A DNA stretch of 64,000 nt from Cladobotryum mycophilum (Eukaryota > Ascomycota > Sordariomycetes > Hypocreales > Hypocreaceae): the NCBI GenBank assembly GCA_036429605.1, contig CM071589.1:4960001-5024000 (forward strand), read 5' to 3'. Below the pieces are notes generated by a model. The model was given only the letters and a program-made list of their open reading frames with translations, was not told the origin of the DNA and did not search any database. Each line of letters starts with the position of its first letter. Within the stretch, counting starts at the first letter, position 1. Positions 1 to 14,078 of the stretch are shown here, in pieces. Position numbers and translations under genes: made by a program.

Positions 1-1487
1 GCTTTCGGCAAATTCTTCAGCGGCGTGCGCCTCCCCCCCCCAAAGAAAAACAATCAATGTCAAAAGGTTCGTAGTATTGCTTTTTCTTGCCTTTTTCCCA
101 CTCCCACTCCCACTCCCCTCCTCCCCGCAAAGTTCCAGCCCAGCATGACCAAAAAAAATCGTTGGCCAACCATTCGTCAATCCAGCTTTCTGGGAATTTT
201 CTTTTTTGGCCCTTGGCTTTTGATAACTCTGTTTTGCTGAAAATCTGCAAGTCATTGTTTCTATTCGTAAAACAAAGGTCCATGTTGGTATCATGCTATA
301 CCATGCTACACCCTGCCATACCATGCTATCTATGCTACCTATGCCTATGCTTACCATGGTAGCTGCTCAACAGCGACGGCGTCGAATAGATCGCCAAATC
401 CATCCAAGTCTTAAACGTCATGTATGTGTCACCATCACGGTCACGAGAATAGAATGGAATGCAAATACGGAGCAGAGCAAGAGGGCCAGGCCACTACAAT
501 GAGTGACACGTCACGTCAGCGAGAAGAACAAGTCCATGTATCAAAAGAGCGAATGCGCATTGTCGATACTAGCCCATATACAACTAGATACAGTCAAACT
601 ATCTGCGTAATCCCTGGCCATGGCTTAGACGCCACCAAATCCTCAATGACATGGCCATCGGGGAATTTCCCTCGATAGATGCCTCGTCCATGATCAAAGG
701 CAAGCGTGGCTAATCACCACCACCACCACCACCACCACCAGACATTTTGGTATCCTCACAAGTAGAAACGAAGAAGAAATAAAAAAAGTATCAAGAGCCC
801 AAATAAGATATGCTTTAATCAAATAACAGTAGTACCTCCTGATGGTGGTGGTGGTGTGCAATCACCCCGGCCACCTATTCCTAAGCCTTCGCCTTTTCAA
901 ATGCAACACACACATATGTATCATCCCGAAATACAGATGAACAACCAATAATAGTACAAGTTTGTGACAAAAACAACCAAGATAATGATGCCGTAATAAA
1001 CAGATAGACAATAACGTGGTGAAAATCAAAACAAGTTTGCAAATATAATTCAGACAGCCAACCCTCCACAGAAATTGCCTTGCTTCAGGCAAAAAAAGGT
1101 AAAATCGACCCGGAAAAAACCCTTCGTTCTTTGTCTCTCAGCTTTCGCTTTTCGTCGAATGTCCATCAAGGCACAAACGCGCTGCAAACTCAAATGTCGA
1201 CACGCTGCCTCCAACCCCCGTCGCTAACTTTTTCAGTAAATGATAATCCGCCGTCAAAGCCGACTCAAGTCGACATCACGAATGCCTCTTTTGGCCCACC
1301 GCCTCCGCCATGGGAGATGAGTATTAGTATAGTATATATGTTGTACTTTTTTGTGTCCCCTCCAATGACTCTAAGCAGCCATGGAGGGAGTTTTTTTTCA
1401 TAAAGGTCGTACACATGCGCTGGAGAGCACATGGCGTTGTCGTGTAATCGTCATAATTGAACAAGTTTGTCGCAATATAACAAGTAT
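1..1487. other. 3' flank of azf1-like gene, no supportable gene
   Basis: No ORF here resembles a protein and none has convincing splice partners. The interval holds simple repeats: a (CAC)n run at 715-740, a GGT run near 842-855, and an imperfect repeat of 'catgctacc'-like words at about 291-357. The part nearest 1488 is presumably the 3' untranslated region of the minus-strand zinc-finger gene. The first 50 bases resemble a second copy near 5867-5910 (see findings). Confidence 0.6.
715..740. repeat. (CAC)n microsatellite
   Basis: Uninterrupted CAC trinucleotide run of 26 bases in the 3' flank of the azf1-like gene. Confidence 0.95.
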
Positions 1488-3128
1488 TTAGTACATTCGG
1501 GGAGCGAAGCCCATCTGTCGAGAGTGGTCCTCATACATCATGCCACCTTGAGGAGGTGCCTGGTGTTGGGGTGGTTGCTGCTGCTGCTGCTGTGGTTGAT
1601 GATGTTGCTGCTGCTGCTGCTGCTGCTGTTGCTGATGCTCATACATGCTGTAGTGGCCTCGCTGGACACCCTCCATGGGGGCAGGACCGTGACCCATCTC
1701 ATAGGAGCCAACACGTTCATTGCTAGGCATTGCCGGGTGCTGGTTGGGGATGGCACCATGGGGGAACTGGGTGGCAACGGGAGTAGTGGAGGCTGTCGAA
1801 GGTGTGGAGGTGGCAGACTGAGCAGAGGCGCCACCCTTGGGCTTGCGAGCAGCGACAGTGCGCGCCTTGCCACGGCCCTTGATGCCCTTGTTGCTGTTCT
1901 TGTAGTGCTCCTGGAAGTACTCAAACAACTCCTGGTAAGTGTCGGGGACCTCGCCATCGGCAAGGAATTGAACAAACTTGGAGGTGAGCTTCTGGAGTGT
2001 GTCCTTGTGGAAATTGTTCTGGTGAGTCTTCATGTTGCCAAGCTGAGAAAAGGTCTTGTTGCAGTCGTCCAATCGGCAAACAAAAGGCTTCAGGCCCTTG
2101 TGAGTCTCCTCATGAGACCGAACATTGCCTCGCTGGGCGAAGAGCTTGCCGCAGAGACTGCATGCATATGGCTTCTCACCGGTGTGGCGGCGCATGTGGG
2201 TCTAGACGAATTGTTAGTGCCATTGGGCAGCGAAGGTTTGGAATGAGAAGCTTACCTTGAGATTGCCTCGCTGAGAGAAAGTGAGACCGCAGTTATCCTT
2301 ATTGCAGACATAAGGCTTTGCACCAGTGTGAGTCCGTCGGTGAATGTCGAGGTGCGTCTTCTGAACAAAGCTCTTGTTGCAGCTAGGGCCGTCGCAAACC
2401 CACTTCTTCTTGGGCTTGCCATCAGCAGGAGCAGAAGGTCCAGCAGTGCTGGCGGGGCTTTGTGCCTCCATAGGCTCGCTCTTGGGGGTCTGCGCCGGTG
2501 TGAGAGTCTGCTGGATCTTACCGGCAGCGGCAGCGGCGGCCATGTCTTCCTTTTGTTGCTGCTTCTTCTGTTGAATAGCCTTCATCAACTCATCAACGTC
2601 GGTCTCAAAGTTGACCTGGTCCGCAGGGTTAAGGGTTTCGTTAAATGTGATGGTCTTGGCGTTGACAATTGGGCTGGGAATATTGGGCTTGGAGGCAGCA
2701 GAAGACACAGACCCACTTCTTGAATCAGGTGACCGGGGCTGGTATTCATTGGCTGGCTTGGATTCGCGGCGGTACGAGGTACTAAGTCGGCTATTGCTGT
2801 TCTCGGTCTCGGAGATCATTCGGGGCGCTTCCTGCTTGAATGGAGAGCCAACTGGCGTGGAAGGTGGCGGGCTCTGGTATGGCATGTAAGAGAAGCCGGG
2901 TTGGCCTTGGTATTGAGGAGGCGCAGGCATGGTCTGGATGGGCGCGGGCTGGTAAGGTTGTTCGACAACATATTGGGGAGGCATAGGTCGCTGAATGTGA
3001 GCGCTGGCGGGTGCGCGGCTGTCATATGGGAGGAATCCTTGGTTTTCCATCATGGGAAATTCTTGAGGGAGCTGCTGAGACCAGCGGCCCCAGTTGGAGT
3101 GAGTCTGAGGTTGAGCTGTGAGAGCCAT
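1488..3128 (-). CDS. azf1: C2H2 zinc-finger transcription factor, Azf1-like
   Basis: Two exons on the minus strand: 2256-3128 and 1488-2201, joined across a 54-base intron (GTAAGC donor, TAG acceptor) that cuts between a finger's NLK and the following TH. Product 528 aa. Four tandem C2H2 fingers lie at about residues 243-356 (starting WVCDGPSC, YVCNKDNC, YACSLCG and FVCRLDDC), joined by TG-x-KPY-type linkers; a conserved tail follows with 'TYQELFEYFQEHYKNS'. The N-terminal half is Pro/Gln-rich and disordered; the C-terminus has a polyglutamine/histidine tract, which explains the CTG-rich plus strand near 1575-1635. The architecture matches the fungal Azf1 family, nuclear DNA-binding regulators of carbon and growth genes. 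The chosen ATG at 3126-3128 has a good ACAATGG context; an in-frame ATG 16 codons upstream is possible. Target genes cannot be read from the sequence. Confidence 0.9.
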
Positions 3129-4130
3129 TGTGTCGAAGTTTGAGGTGAGCCTAGCCTCTGTGTGCAGGACTGGCAATGGGATTGGTAGTATATATGAATG
3201 AAAACGAGGGTAAGGTATTATGCACAGCGAGTCGAAGGTGGGAAGTCAGAGAGTAAAGTGAATTGATGTTAAGACAATGCCACTAGAGGAAGATGTAGGT
3301 GATAATGTGAGACCTTTGCGAGAAGGGAAGAAGTTGCTCGTGGGGTATATATGTGAAAAGGAAGTTGACACCAGAAGGGGGTTTGAGGAAAGAGGTGATC
3401 GAGGGGGTTATGTAGTTGGACGTGGGTTTGGAGAGATCTGGGGTGGTGGTGGACGATGCACAACGGATACTATCAAGAGACGTGCACAAGCTGCCAGGAA
3501 GATTGTCGACCAGGGTGTGTGGAAGCCAATCGTTCGATGAGGGTCGGAGATCTTGGCCTCGAAATCCTGCATTAGAGATGTGACAAGGTCCAGGTCCAGG
3601 TCCGTGGGTTGAGGGTGCCATCCAGACGGGGGAGGAGTGTACGACGGACTACGTCCCGTAGAGAATACAGGCGTGCTGAAGCCAGGTGCGTACGCACAAG
3701 CTATACATGCAACCTGCGTAGCGTCGTAGCGAAGCTACAGGCACAACTCAAAGTTGTAGGTAGCTTGTGAGGGCCCTTGTGGGCTTGGATGACATTGGGA
3801 TAGTCCAGGATGGGATGGGGGTGGGCTGTATCCGGATAGGTGGCTACTAACTTCACACACCCCTCCTAGAACCTCGCAGGAAAGCTGAGAGAGGCGATGG
3901 GGGCGTGTGTGTGTAAATTGGGGGTACCCTAATTGCAGGGCCTGGTCAGGACGAAAGAGCCTTTGATGGACAGCACCACAGCGGAGCCTTGGTTGCCATC
4001 CCAGTCACCTTCACACGAGTAGTACCAGGAGTCAGAGAGAGAAGATAGGACAGGGGGGTCGCGAAAGAGAGAAAAGCTGTGTACCAGGGTTTCTGACCGT
4101 CCATACGGGATTGCTACTTACGAGCAGGGT
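3129..4130 (-). promoter_or_regulatory. Proximal promoter and leader of azf1-like gene
   Basis: Sequence immediately upstream of the azf1-like start. A TATATA-containing stretch lies near 3187-3195 on the minus strand, about 60 bases before the ATG, although such a short leader would be unusual for a fungal regulator. Two upstream ORFs on the same strand, 3283-3621 (112 codons) and 3269-3463 (64 codons), would act as uORFs if transcription starts farther upstream. No transcript data are available, so the leader boundary is unknown. Confidence 0.3.
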
Positions 4131-6444
4131 ATGCTTGTGCGTGTAGCATTCCGGTATGTCAACTCCGTATGTACTCGTCCATATACAGATGTTGAAAGGG
4201 CCACCGCCTACGGGGAAGGCGACGGGAGGCTGTTTTTTTCCCTTTTTTTTACTCGGAGATGCTCATATCAGTCACAGCGATGTACGACAGGAGGAGAAAA
4301 GGGTGCTGAGGCGACAACGGCCTTGAAGCCCTCCCTGCCACCTGCCACCTGCCACCAGGCTTAGTTGAAATGCTAGTGCTCCTGTTGTTGACTGCAGTAT
4401 CTAGAAATGTATGTCTGATGGCGACACCAGCAGCAGCAGAAGCAGCAGTAGTGAATGGCTGTAGTGAAAGCTTGTCGAGTGCCTTTACTCCATCGCAGAC
4501 ACCAGTAACTGCAATGGTTGCCTCTTGCTATCTGATTCGAGACATTTCAGAGGCCTCGAATTAGCCACTAGGACGCGGGATGCTGCAAACAATCCGCGTT
4601 CTGGACTCAAACCGTAAGTGAACATTACTGTATGAATAGCGGAAGAACGGAAGATATAGTACGTGCTTTATGCATCAGGCTTGAAACATGGCCGCTGGAG
4701 AGAACTTTTTCTTTTTTTTCTTCCTGTGTCTGAGTCCTAACCCAAACAACGGGTCTGTACCCCTTGAGCTACGGGCGGATCTCGCAGTGAATGTATGCAG
4801 GTGTATGTGGTGTTTTCCTTTTTCATGGCGGGAGTTTAGTTCAAACGGACCTGTCTATTGCCCATCAGAGGGTCGAGTCTGAGGTCTCGAGTGGGAGGGC
4901 CTGCTCTCTGGCATAATGGATGGATGGATGGACGGGGAGTGTCAGAGAAAACGGGATCTGACCTAGACCCGTGCTGGCGCTAAATTGACGAAGCTCTGAA
5001 GCCTTAGAGACGTCCACCCATGGGGGTTAGTCAAGTAACGCAGACGCCATTCCGGGAGCCGGGGGACCCCTGATTAATGCAACTGAGGGTAAAAAACGGA
5101 CTGCGAGTTGTGCGTTACCTTGACAGGTAATTAGCAACAATTTCCAAGATGGGGTACGTACACGTACTCGGTCCAGGTATAGCTCTACTTGGTATACCGC
5201 ACAATTGTGTGCTTGTGGCAGACAGACAGACGGTGGAATCCGTAGTGGCAGTCCAGATAGGTAGCGACCTATTCCAAGGGACTTTGACTTGACGGCTCGG
5301 CTAGCTAGTTTTGTTGCCGCGGCTTGTAGCTTTTTGTGTGCCCTGGGATGCCCTGGTCCTAATGGTCACCTGTCCTGTAACTCATGACTCTTCACTCGAG
5401 ACCGGTAGTATAGCACAGTGGTACGGACATGACTGATTTGCTGGGAGCCGAAACGGTAGTCAGTCAGTCAGTCAGTTCTGACTCTCTCTCAGGCAAGCCG
5501 ATAAGCTGTGCCGAGGTGGGTTGAAAGCTGGGATCCGGACCCGTGTGTGTGGGTTTATCAGACACCGTACCCATGTTCTGACAATCTCGTTCGTCATCAA
5601 GATCAGGTCCCGAAGCGAAAGATATCGGAGGTCAACTGTACATGAGATTGGGATGGCGAGCGGGGGAGGCGCTGCTGTCGCTGTTGCTGTCCAGGAACCC
5701 TGCCAGGCCGGTGGAAGTGGAAATGGAATTTGGAAGGGGACGGGGATGGAACCAAGGGATGCTGGATTTTGCTCGGGATCCCTTGAAATGCATACATCCA
5801 CGTTTACATTGGACGAGAGACGAGCGCGCGCGCATGGTATCGCCAAAAGGTCGTAGTTAGGCGTCGCGGCAAATCGCTTGAGGCGAGCGCCTCCCCCCAA
5901 GAAGAAAAAAGGTCCCATGGCAGGCTGCATGATGCCTGGCACCTGGCAAGCCCCAAAAGCAAGCCCCTCTTTCCATCCCAAGGTACCGAACCGGCCGGGC
6001 CTGCCAGCTGGCAATGGCTGGCTGGCTGGCTACTAATGCTCGAGGCAGTTACCGCCTTTGAAGGAAGCAGCACTATTACAGGTACAACCGACATGTACAA
6101 ATACTTTCCTTTTCTCTTTTCCGGCACGAAAGCAGGCAGCACATGGCTGGCATGCAGCGTTTACGCGAGTGTACGATATGCATGTATGTATGAGGAGGAG
6201 GAATATGCAACCTACATACGAACTACTGCGATGTTGCCGTTGCAAAGAAAATGCAGGCGATTAGCTACTGCTTTGATGGATGATTTGAGGCCTCTTTCCC
6301 AGTACATGAAAAGCAGCAGCAGTAAGGTGCCTTAGTAAGTACTTAGTATAGTGCTCCATAAGGTACCTAGTAGTGCTGGTAGCATAAATAGACGGATTTT
6401 AGCAGTCACAGTTGTTCCAGCTCAAGCTTTGAGGCGCTGTACGT

Positions 6445-6474
6445 ACATATACATATACATATACATATACATAC
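6445..6474. repeat. (ACATAT)n hexamer repeat
   Basis: Five consecutive near-perfect ACATAT units within the gene-poor interval. Confidence 0.9.
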
Positions 6475-7392
6475 AGGTGCATTAGAACGTGCTTTGCTTT
6501 GGTGCTACTACTACCGTTACTGCTACTACAGCACTACTACTGCTACTACTGCTCGCTGCACTTCTGGCCCTAAAGGCGGAGCCAGGCGATCGCATGTCAG
6601 CATCGACCTCTCCTGGCCCTCCCCGACCCTCCCACCCAAAATGCCCAACTCAGGCCATCCGCTCAAATTCTCCCCTTGCTGGCTGGGCTGGGCTGTGGAC
6701 TGTCAAAGCGAACCCTCCGCTCCGGACGGCCTCATCCGGTGGATCCCCCGTAAAGGGCGGGTCGGCCTCATCTCGCCCATATCAAGACTAGTCCTGCTTT
6801 GAGAGAGAGAGAGACACACAGAGAGAGAGAGACACACACAGCGCAAGAGAGAGTCGAGAAAATGAGGCTCAGCAGACAAAAAGCCCTTGTCTAATTATTA
6901 TTAATTGCGCTGCGCAAGTTTTGAGTAATCCTGGGTGACGATCAAGCAGAAATCAAGGAATTCGAGATGATTTGGCTTGAACGAGTAATTATAGCTATAA
7001 TTATACTGATCAAGAAAGAGTAGCAGACAGACCAATAGAGCATGAGTCGCCAACTGCTTACTGGCTCATAATGAAAAACGAATTTGCCACAAAATAACAC
7101 ATCATATGGTCGAATCTAAATCGGCCTTCTTAATGGTGGTCGTCTCAGACAGCCACCTTACCACCTACCTACCACCTACCACCTACATAGACCACCACCC
7201 CCGATTATGATCCAATCGAAAGGGCCCCAGCTATGAAATCCCCCAACCCTTCCCGATTCGGGCTAGTTTTCTTCTCTCATTCGACCCTTGTCCGGTGTGA
7301 GAAGTTGTCGCTTTTGATCTCTCGCGCTCGTCTCGCATCCTTCGCAAACCCACGCACGCACCGCATGTCCACACACCTCACTATCGCTTCTC

Positions 7393-7396
<4 letters not shown>

Positions 7397-7424
<28 letters not shown>
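7397..7424. repeat. (TC)n microsatellite
   Basis: Dinucleotide TC run of about 28 bases. Confidence 0.95.
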
Positions 7425-9790
7425 CGCTTCTCCACCACACCGTTCAGGACGGTGAGGTGTGCTTTACGTTATCCCCCTCCCTGTTCTTCCACCATTTATG
7501 ATTGACACGGTTAAACGGGCTTCTCCGGAGGCGCACACATTTTCCAGTCTGGATCTGATGTATTATCTGCCTGCAGCCTAGGGGGGTTTTTTCGTTCAAC
7601 CACCTTCTATACTATCATCCATTATGAATCATGAATGTACATGCTGAGCCCTTGAGGGCTTCTTGTTCTGTCAGAATACTGCTGCCTACCGCTGTGTGGT
7701 CTACACCGTTAGCATCATCATCACCCCAAAAGCAGATGATAGCCTGTCCGCGCTACGTCCGAAGATGGCAGCCTTCATTTTTTCAAACTATCTGTTTGGG
7801 GCTGCATTAGAGTTATTGTGGATGCCGGCACATGCCCACCCATCATTTCGGCACAACACAGCGTATTACTACGACAATGTCGTATGGTATGGGACTAAAC
7901 CTCTTAGCAGCTCCAGTTCAATGCATAGGTGTATTATATTTATATGATATCACAATTTCTTGTGCATCACGTATTTGCAATTGTGTCATGAGCGCCCTCT
8001 GATTGTCCACTCACGAGCTACCATTGCCTATATACGGCGGACCTTGCTGGGATACCGATTTCTCGGGACAAGATGAATCTGTGGTCAATCGAGCCATCAT
8101 GGTGACATGGGGGCGTAGCATATGCTGGGCGAGGCCAGGGGGATAAGGCCTTGTCATCCAACCAGGGCCATGAATCTCCAATTCGCCCACCAGCTGTTGA
8201 TTGCACCCAATTGAGAAACTCATGCATCTTCCCCATGCATGCACTCGCACGTATCTGCACGTATACACACTCCTTCTGCAAGGGCACATCCCGGATCATG
8301 ATGTCGCTTTGATTGCGCTTTCAGCTGGTCATGGTCTCGTCGGTGAACCATGAACCGAGTTTGATGCATGAAGACGGGTCGCGATGAGCCCATTTCGACA
8401 TGTTTCTACATGAAGCACACTTTCTGGTTGAATGATGCTGATAGTCCACAAAATTCGACGTCTTATACTGGACCCTTCCACCACCCCTTGCGCGGCAAAT
8501 CCAAATGCAAATCTAAATCCAAGCAACTGTCAAATAGTCTTGGCACGGAAAATATTATAGGATTTGTTACGCCTGTAACCTCGTACTGCCACGGTTGAGG
8601 CAAATTTTCGTATGAACATCCTGACCAGCAAATCTGCTTGTAACAATTGACGTTGACAGCGGTATATGGAGCAGGGGCATGGTTCAACACCTGGGATGTG
8701 TCTCGCAAGGCCTGCCAGGGCCTGAGGGAGTGCGTGTATGCCTGTCAGGGCCTTGTCATAAATCTGCTCGTCCCCCTGTCCGTTATACCCTGTCTTTGGA
8801 TGCCCTGTGGGGCGGAGTTAAAAGCCAAGAAGCGAGAACCAGCAGTGCCGGGATATACTTCGTAATTGGACCAATCAGAATGCTCAGTCAAACATGTCCC
8901 GGATCGTAACGCAGTTGGTCCCAGGAACGAGCAAACCCATGTCGCCTCTTTGCGGCTCCTCAGGTTCCAGTCCCTTGCCAAGTGTACATGGGAGACGCCC
9001 GTTCTCAAACATGTGTTTGTTCGTTTTTTTTTTGCTTCTGCCGTGGGTGGTAAAATCTGCCTTTCCCCAGATATTGGGAACCGTGGTGGCCCTGTTTCAA
9101 AGACGAACCCGCCTGGGAGAAGAAGAAGCTTGGAATCTTGGAACCTTGGAAGGAAAATTCGCTCCCCTCAGGGGTTTAATTCAGGTACCCGTACGGAAGA
9201 GTCGCGCGGCAGCAAGTCGACAAAGGGACCCCTATGTCGGCAGTAGGTAATAGGACACAGCAACAAACGAAAAACTTGCCCTGTTACAAGGTTGGAGCTC
9301 CACAAACGGCTGTCATTCCGAGAAGGGTTTTCTTCCCTGGCCCGTGCCTTGATTTTTTTGCCTCTGAAGCAGCCGGTCCACGGACGAATGAGCCGTTTGA
9401 CCTCTTGGCTCTGTTGTTTGAAGTGACTGGTTGATGAAGGTCCGTTGGCGGTTTGAGCAACGGCTTTGTCATACAGGTTGAATGGTTTAGCGCTTCGGCA
9501 AGACCGGGTAGGAACAAGCGCGACTAACAGCTGGTTGGGAGAAGCTGCTCATAAAACTGTTAACCAGCAATGTTAATCTAGAGTGGCTTACACATCAAAA
9601 TTGCAATCACATATACGAAAATGCTGTGCACATCATCCATCACACTTCCATTATTACCTTATGATAATCACCATTTTCCCCATGGTTGCATTGATATTAA
9701 CATACCCTTGTTTTTAAATCCATAATTTTCTTTAATCCCCTCGCACCTCGTCTCATTTCTTCTCTGTTTGTTGTCTCTTTTCCCATCTAG

Positions 9791-9825
9791 CCCAGTCCCA
9801 GTCCCAGTCCCAGTCCCAGTCCCAG
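9791..9825. repeat. (CCCAGT)n hexamer array
   Basis: Five full CCCAGT units plus a partial one. The unit is not a telomere repeat. Confidence 0.95.
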
Positions 9826-12800
9826 CCCTGCCAGCTAGCCAGCCATGCCGTTCAATGACCAACTCTTCATCAATCCTTGACAAGGTTGTAGAGTAGCAGT
9901 GCCAGGTGAATGTGATGAAGATGAGATGCGCATGACGAGGGTCGTCGGGTGATTCCCGGGCTGGGGCTGCGAAATTTGACAGAATGATGGCAGAAACGAA
10001 AAAAGGTACGTACCTCCATCCCCTCCCCTGGAACCCGACACCGAAATTCTTCGGACTGCGAAGAATGAGGGGCAAATGTTCGGAGAGTCTCAGAGGACCC
10101 ACTCTTCTGTCGCCAGAGAGGCAAAGTGGGGTCTCAGCCTCCCGAGTAGGCCGAGGAAAGGTACATGCAGGCAGATGTACTGCGTACCCTCCTCCTGTAT
10201 CTGGATCTGGAAATGGAAAGGAAAAAAAGGGAAAGAATTATCCACTCTGTTGGGATTCTTGGGGAACAAAGGGCGCGGGCGCGCGCAAACGAGTCATTAG
10301 CAGCAATAACAAACATCATCGCTCACCACTGCCACCACTACTGTTGCTTTCAATAATATCGACAAACGCGCGCATCTCGTGAGCCTTGTCAGAATCACCT
10401 CTTGACTATAGTATACCTTATGCAGTACTGCACACACATACTACCTACGTATGAGGCAACATCTCTTTTGCACGGAGCGGGCGATCTAACGCCCCGTTTT
10501 CCAGAGCCCGGTTATGACGCCGGCCCGGCTGCTAACGACCATCTCGGTTTAAGCACGCCAGACGATTGAGAAGACACCTTGCTTGCTCCAAAACATCCAA
10601 GGCTAAACAAACGTTGGTACTCGACTAAATGATACCCTCCCTACATACATACATTTCCTCTTCCCCAGAAAATCTGATGTATCGCCTACAGGTAAACCAC
10701 CTCCATTTCCACCATGATATCTTGCTCCAAGTGATATTCTTGGGAGACACCCCCCCCCCTCCCTCCCTCCTCTCCCCCCACGACTTTGCTCTCCCTCCTT
10801 GTTGACTGAATGATCTACCCGCGACCTGCTGCTCCGGTTGGCTTGCTGTTGATGCAAATCTCGCACTTATGGCACCTCACATGATTGGATGCGGAAGTGC
10901 ATCACATCGACCTCCCTGCTTTACACCAGGCACGACTAATTGCTATCATCATCGCAATAGGTATGGCGATGCGAGGCAATCTCACAGACGTCCCAGACCG
11001 TATGAGGCACAAGCCCGCTTGTTTCTTTACACTATACTATAGTATTATTCCGTTGTCGGTTTCGACTCAGAATAAGACTTTCTCCCGGAAGCCCCAAAAC
11101 AGCCAAGGCAATGTTCCAAAGTCAGATACGATGTGGACATTTATGTCTCTGATTTTTCTCGATAAAAATAGCCTTCTGAACACATGGCATTTCGTTGCGA
11201 AGCCATGTGTAATTTTAAGGAAATTTCTGCCGAATATTGTTTCTATTACTAGACGGACAAAGTGCTGTTGAAGTCTTGAACAACAACACCCAACCTTTAC
11301 ACAATACAGTAGCTTCAATGGATCTGACCCGTAAACCCGGATCGGGGGATTGTCAACCTTGCAACCTAACGGTAATATTGGACGGAAACTGACGATCCGA
11401 AAGCATCAAGGAGGGCGAGGCCTTGCTGCTGTTGGTTAAGATGATTGGTCCAAGCCGGGGAGATAGGCTCAACATCCGAGGGATTGGGAACCGGTGCCTT
11501 GGTAAGGAGACCGAGGCAAGCCACCGACTTCGTGCGGCTCAATATCCGGTACTGTGCTGTGCTACCAAGAAACCATTGCCACTAACGGTAAGGAGCTGAG
11601 TCTGCTGAAGAGCTGATAGCAGGCTACCTGCGCGGTCTATGTGGACCATGTAGTAATGGCATGTAGCATTCAATCTAGATCAAGTATGCGGAACTAAACC
11701 AGAGGCAGGAGCATTTGCGAATGAGCTCTCGTGATGTGATTCAATGATGGCAGAATGACAGAGCCAGAAGGGTTGGGGGGGGGAGAGACGAATCCACCAA
11801 GCAATTCGTAATATGGTGAAGCGTAAACGATTCAATAGTTGGCCGCATTTTTGGCCCATCCTTTGGTGTGTATACATGCACACTTGGCTTTTCCCTTGCA
11901 TGAGGGAAAAGAGATGAGAAGCTCGTTTGATATACGAGATGGAGTGGCTGTCCCCGTAACACTCGCTTAACGACCGAATGAACTCGAGGAGCAGAATAGG
12001 GAATGTATAGATGAGATATCGCCAACCGAAGCTGAATCACAGGGCGTGATTACTGAACCGGGCTTCCCATTTGGAAATGGGCGAAATAGGAAGCCGGATC
12101 ACACAGCAGCAAGCACTATAGTAAGAAGTATGTAACCAGCTCTAGTGAGTATGGGTGTAGTAGTAGCAGTAGTATCTATGTGACGCAGGCGATATGTGAT
12201 AGAGTGAAGTGTGTTTAGACTTGTTGTGCTTTGTCTATTTTGGATGTGACAAGAGCGGGAATGGCGAATCAGGTGCCGCAATAAGGAAAAAAATAATCAC
12301 CTAGTTTGAACACACACACAAGGAAGGCACAGGGCAACACAGATTCAACCGGGCCTTTAACTTTTCTTGTTCCAGGTTTTTCTTGTCACAAGTCCTAAGT
12401 TAGGTATGTATGTACACTATGCATTGACTGCCGCTGCGGGCCTCCTGCAGCCACCAAAAACATTTGAGATTTTGTGGAGGGCAGGGCGGGCAGGTTGATG
12501 CTTTTCGTGAGCTGTGAGCGCACCCGCACCCTGTCACAGCCCTGAGCTCCCTCATTCAATACATGGGCAGTGAAAAAGTTCCAACCAACCTCTTCCCCCC
12601 TCTCACAGTGACTCCATTCACCACCCATGCTCGAAGCCACACTTCCCAAATAGGTGCATGCAAAGGGCATATGAGGCTTGCATGTCCCGTACTTTTATGG
12701 AGCCCTTTGTCTTGCTTTTGGGTGGCAATGAGACCCGCAAAGAGTCCAGGGTGTACCCGGTTCATCGGGGACCATGGGGGTCTTGGCAGGAGCCCGAGAG

Positions 12801-14040
12801 ATGTGAGATGCGACAAAATCTCAGAGACAGAAGACCGAGACAAGACAACAGAGAGCGGGACACACACGCTCTCACACTCTCACACACTCCATGGAAAATG
12901 AACAGCAAAATAGGCTGTCGCTCCAAGACTAAGAACCCCCCCACGGCAAGATGGTCCGGAGCAAGGGTAGTAAAGTTGGGAGGGTGGGATGAATGAAGCC
13001 TTTTTCCTCTTCCTTTTTTTCCTTTTCTTTCTTTATGCTCTTCCCCCTAAGACACCAGGAACGAGGAACGAAAAAAAGGCTGATTACTGCTGGAACAGGT
13101 TTAGTTTGTTTGTGTTTCCGGTCCCAGAGTCGTGGGCGGGCGATGAAATCTGAGGGAGGGGAGGGAGCTCCAGGGGCTGTGATTGGCCAACACTCTTCCA
13201 ATTGGCATCTACCCGGGCACCTGGTCCTTCGATGCTGGGATTTGTAGTCTGTCCAGGGTTTTCTTTCTTTTTTTACGGGCGGTGGATCCGGAAGACTGAA
13301 AGAGAAGAGCGAGATAGAGAGCGAGAGAGAGCCTGTGTGGTATTGTTTTTTCTTCTTTCCCTCCCCAGGATTAGATATTATCAACACATCATATGCATTA
13401 ATGATGCAAATAACCCTGGCTTTCATCACTTTTTATCACTTTCATCACGCAAGGGACTTTAACAAATGGGATTGCTCCAAGATGGGTTGTTCAACATTCT
13501 GTCAGTTTTTGGCGTTGTGCCCGTCACATTTTCTTTTATTAACTATTTTATTTTAATTATTTTAATTATTTTATTCATGTTACGAAAAAAACAAAATGTA
13601 CGTCCTCTCTTGCTTGTGTTCTCTCCTGTCTCCTGCACCCTCCATCGTTTCGAGTTACTTGAGTAACTCCTAAAAGATGACGAGGGATCCAAAAAGGGAA
13701 AAGCGTCTCTGGGGGGCACAGAGGAGGAAAGGGAAGGGGGAGAAAAAGAAAGAATTTGGTGTGTGTGATCAGACATTTTGTTTGTTTTTTGAGGGGGGTA
13801 TGTTTATTGAAAAAAGATCCCAAGGCCCAGCCAGTTACAGCGATACAATAATGACGCACGACACTGGCGCGCACACAGAAGAACGGGCCAACCCAAACAC
13901 ACGGGTGTTGGCGCCATTTGGCAACTATTTTGTCTCAACGCCCATAACGCAGGGTTTTTTTTTTCTTTCTCTTTCTTTCGAGGCAACAAGACGAAATGGG
14001 TGAGTATGAGTGAGTGGGTGAAGTCTTGTACTACAAATGT

Positions 14041-14045
14041 GTGTA

Positions 14046-14066
<21 letters not shown>
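14041..14066. repeat. (GT)n microsatellite
   Basis: GT dinucleotide run, followed by GGGTG units. Confidence 0.95.

Positions 14067-14078
<12 letters not shown>

Noticed and set aside
1467..2246. 259-codon plus-strand ORF
   Set aside because: Antisense shadow of the azf1-like CDS, with Leu runs produced by the polyglutamine codons.
5515..5600. tRNA-like sequence on the minus strand (GGGTCCGGATCCC resembles a T arm; translated as RVRIPA)
   Set aside because: The loop departs from TTCGANT at two key bases, the stem pairs only about three bases and no matching acceptor or D arm could be folded.
9791..9825. CCCAGT hexamer array as an internal telomere remnant
   Set aside because: The unit is not TTAGGG or its complement and no other telomere-like repeat is nearby.
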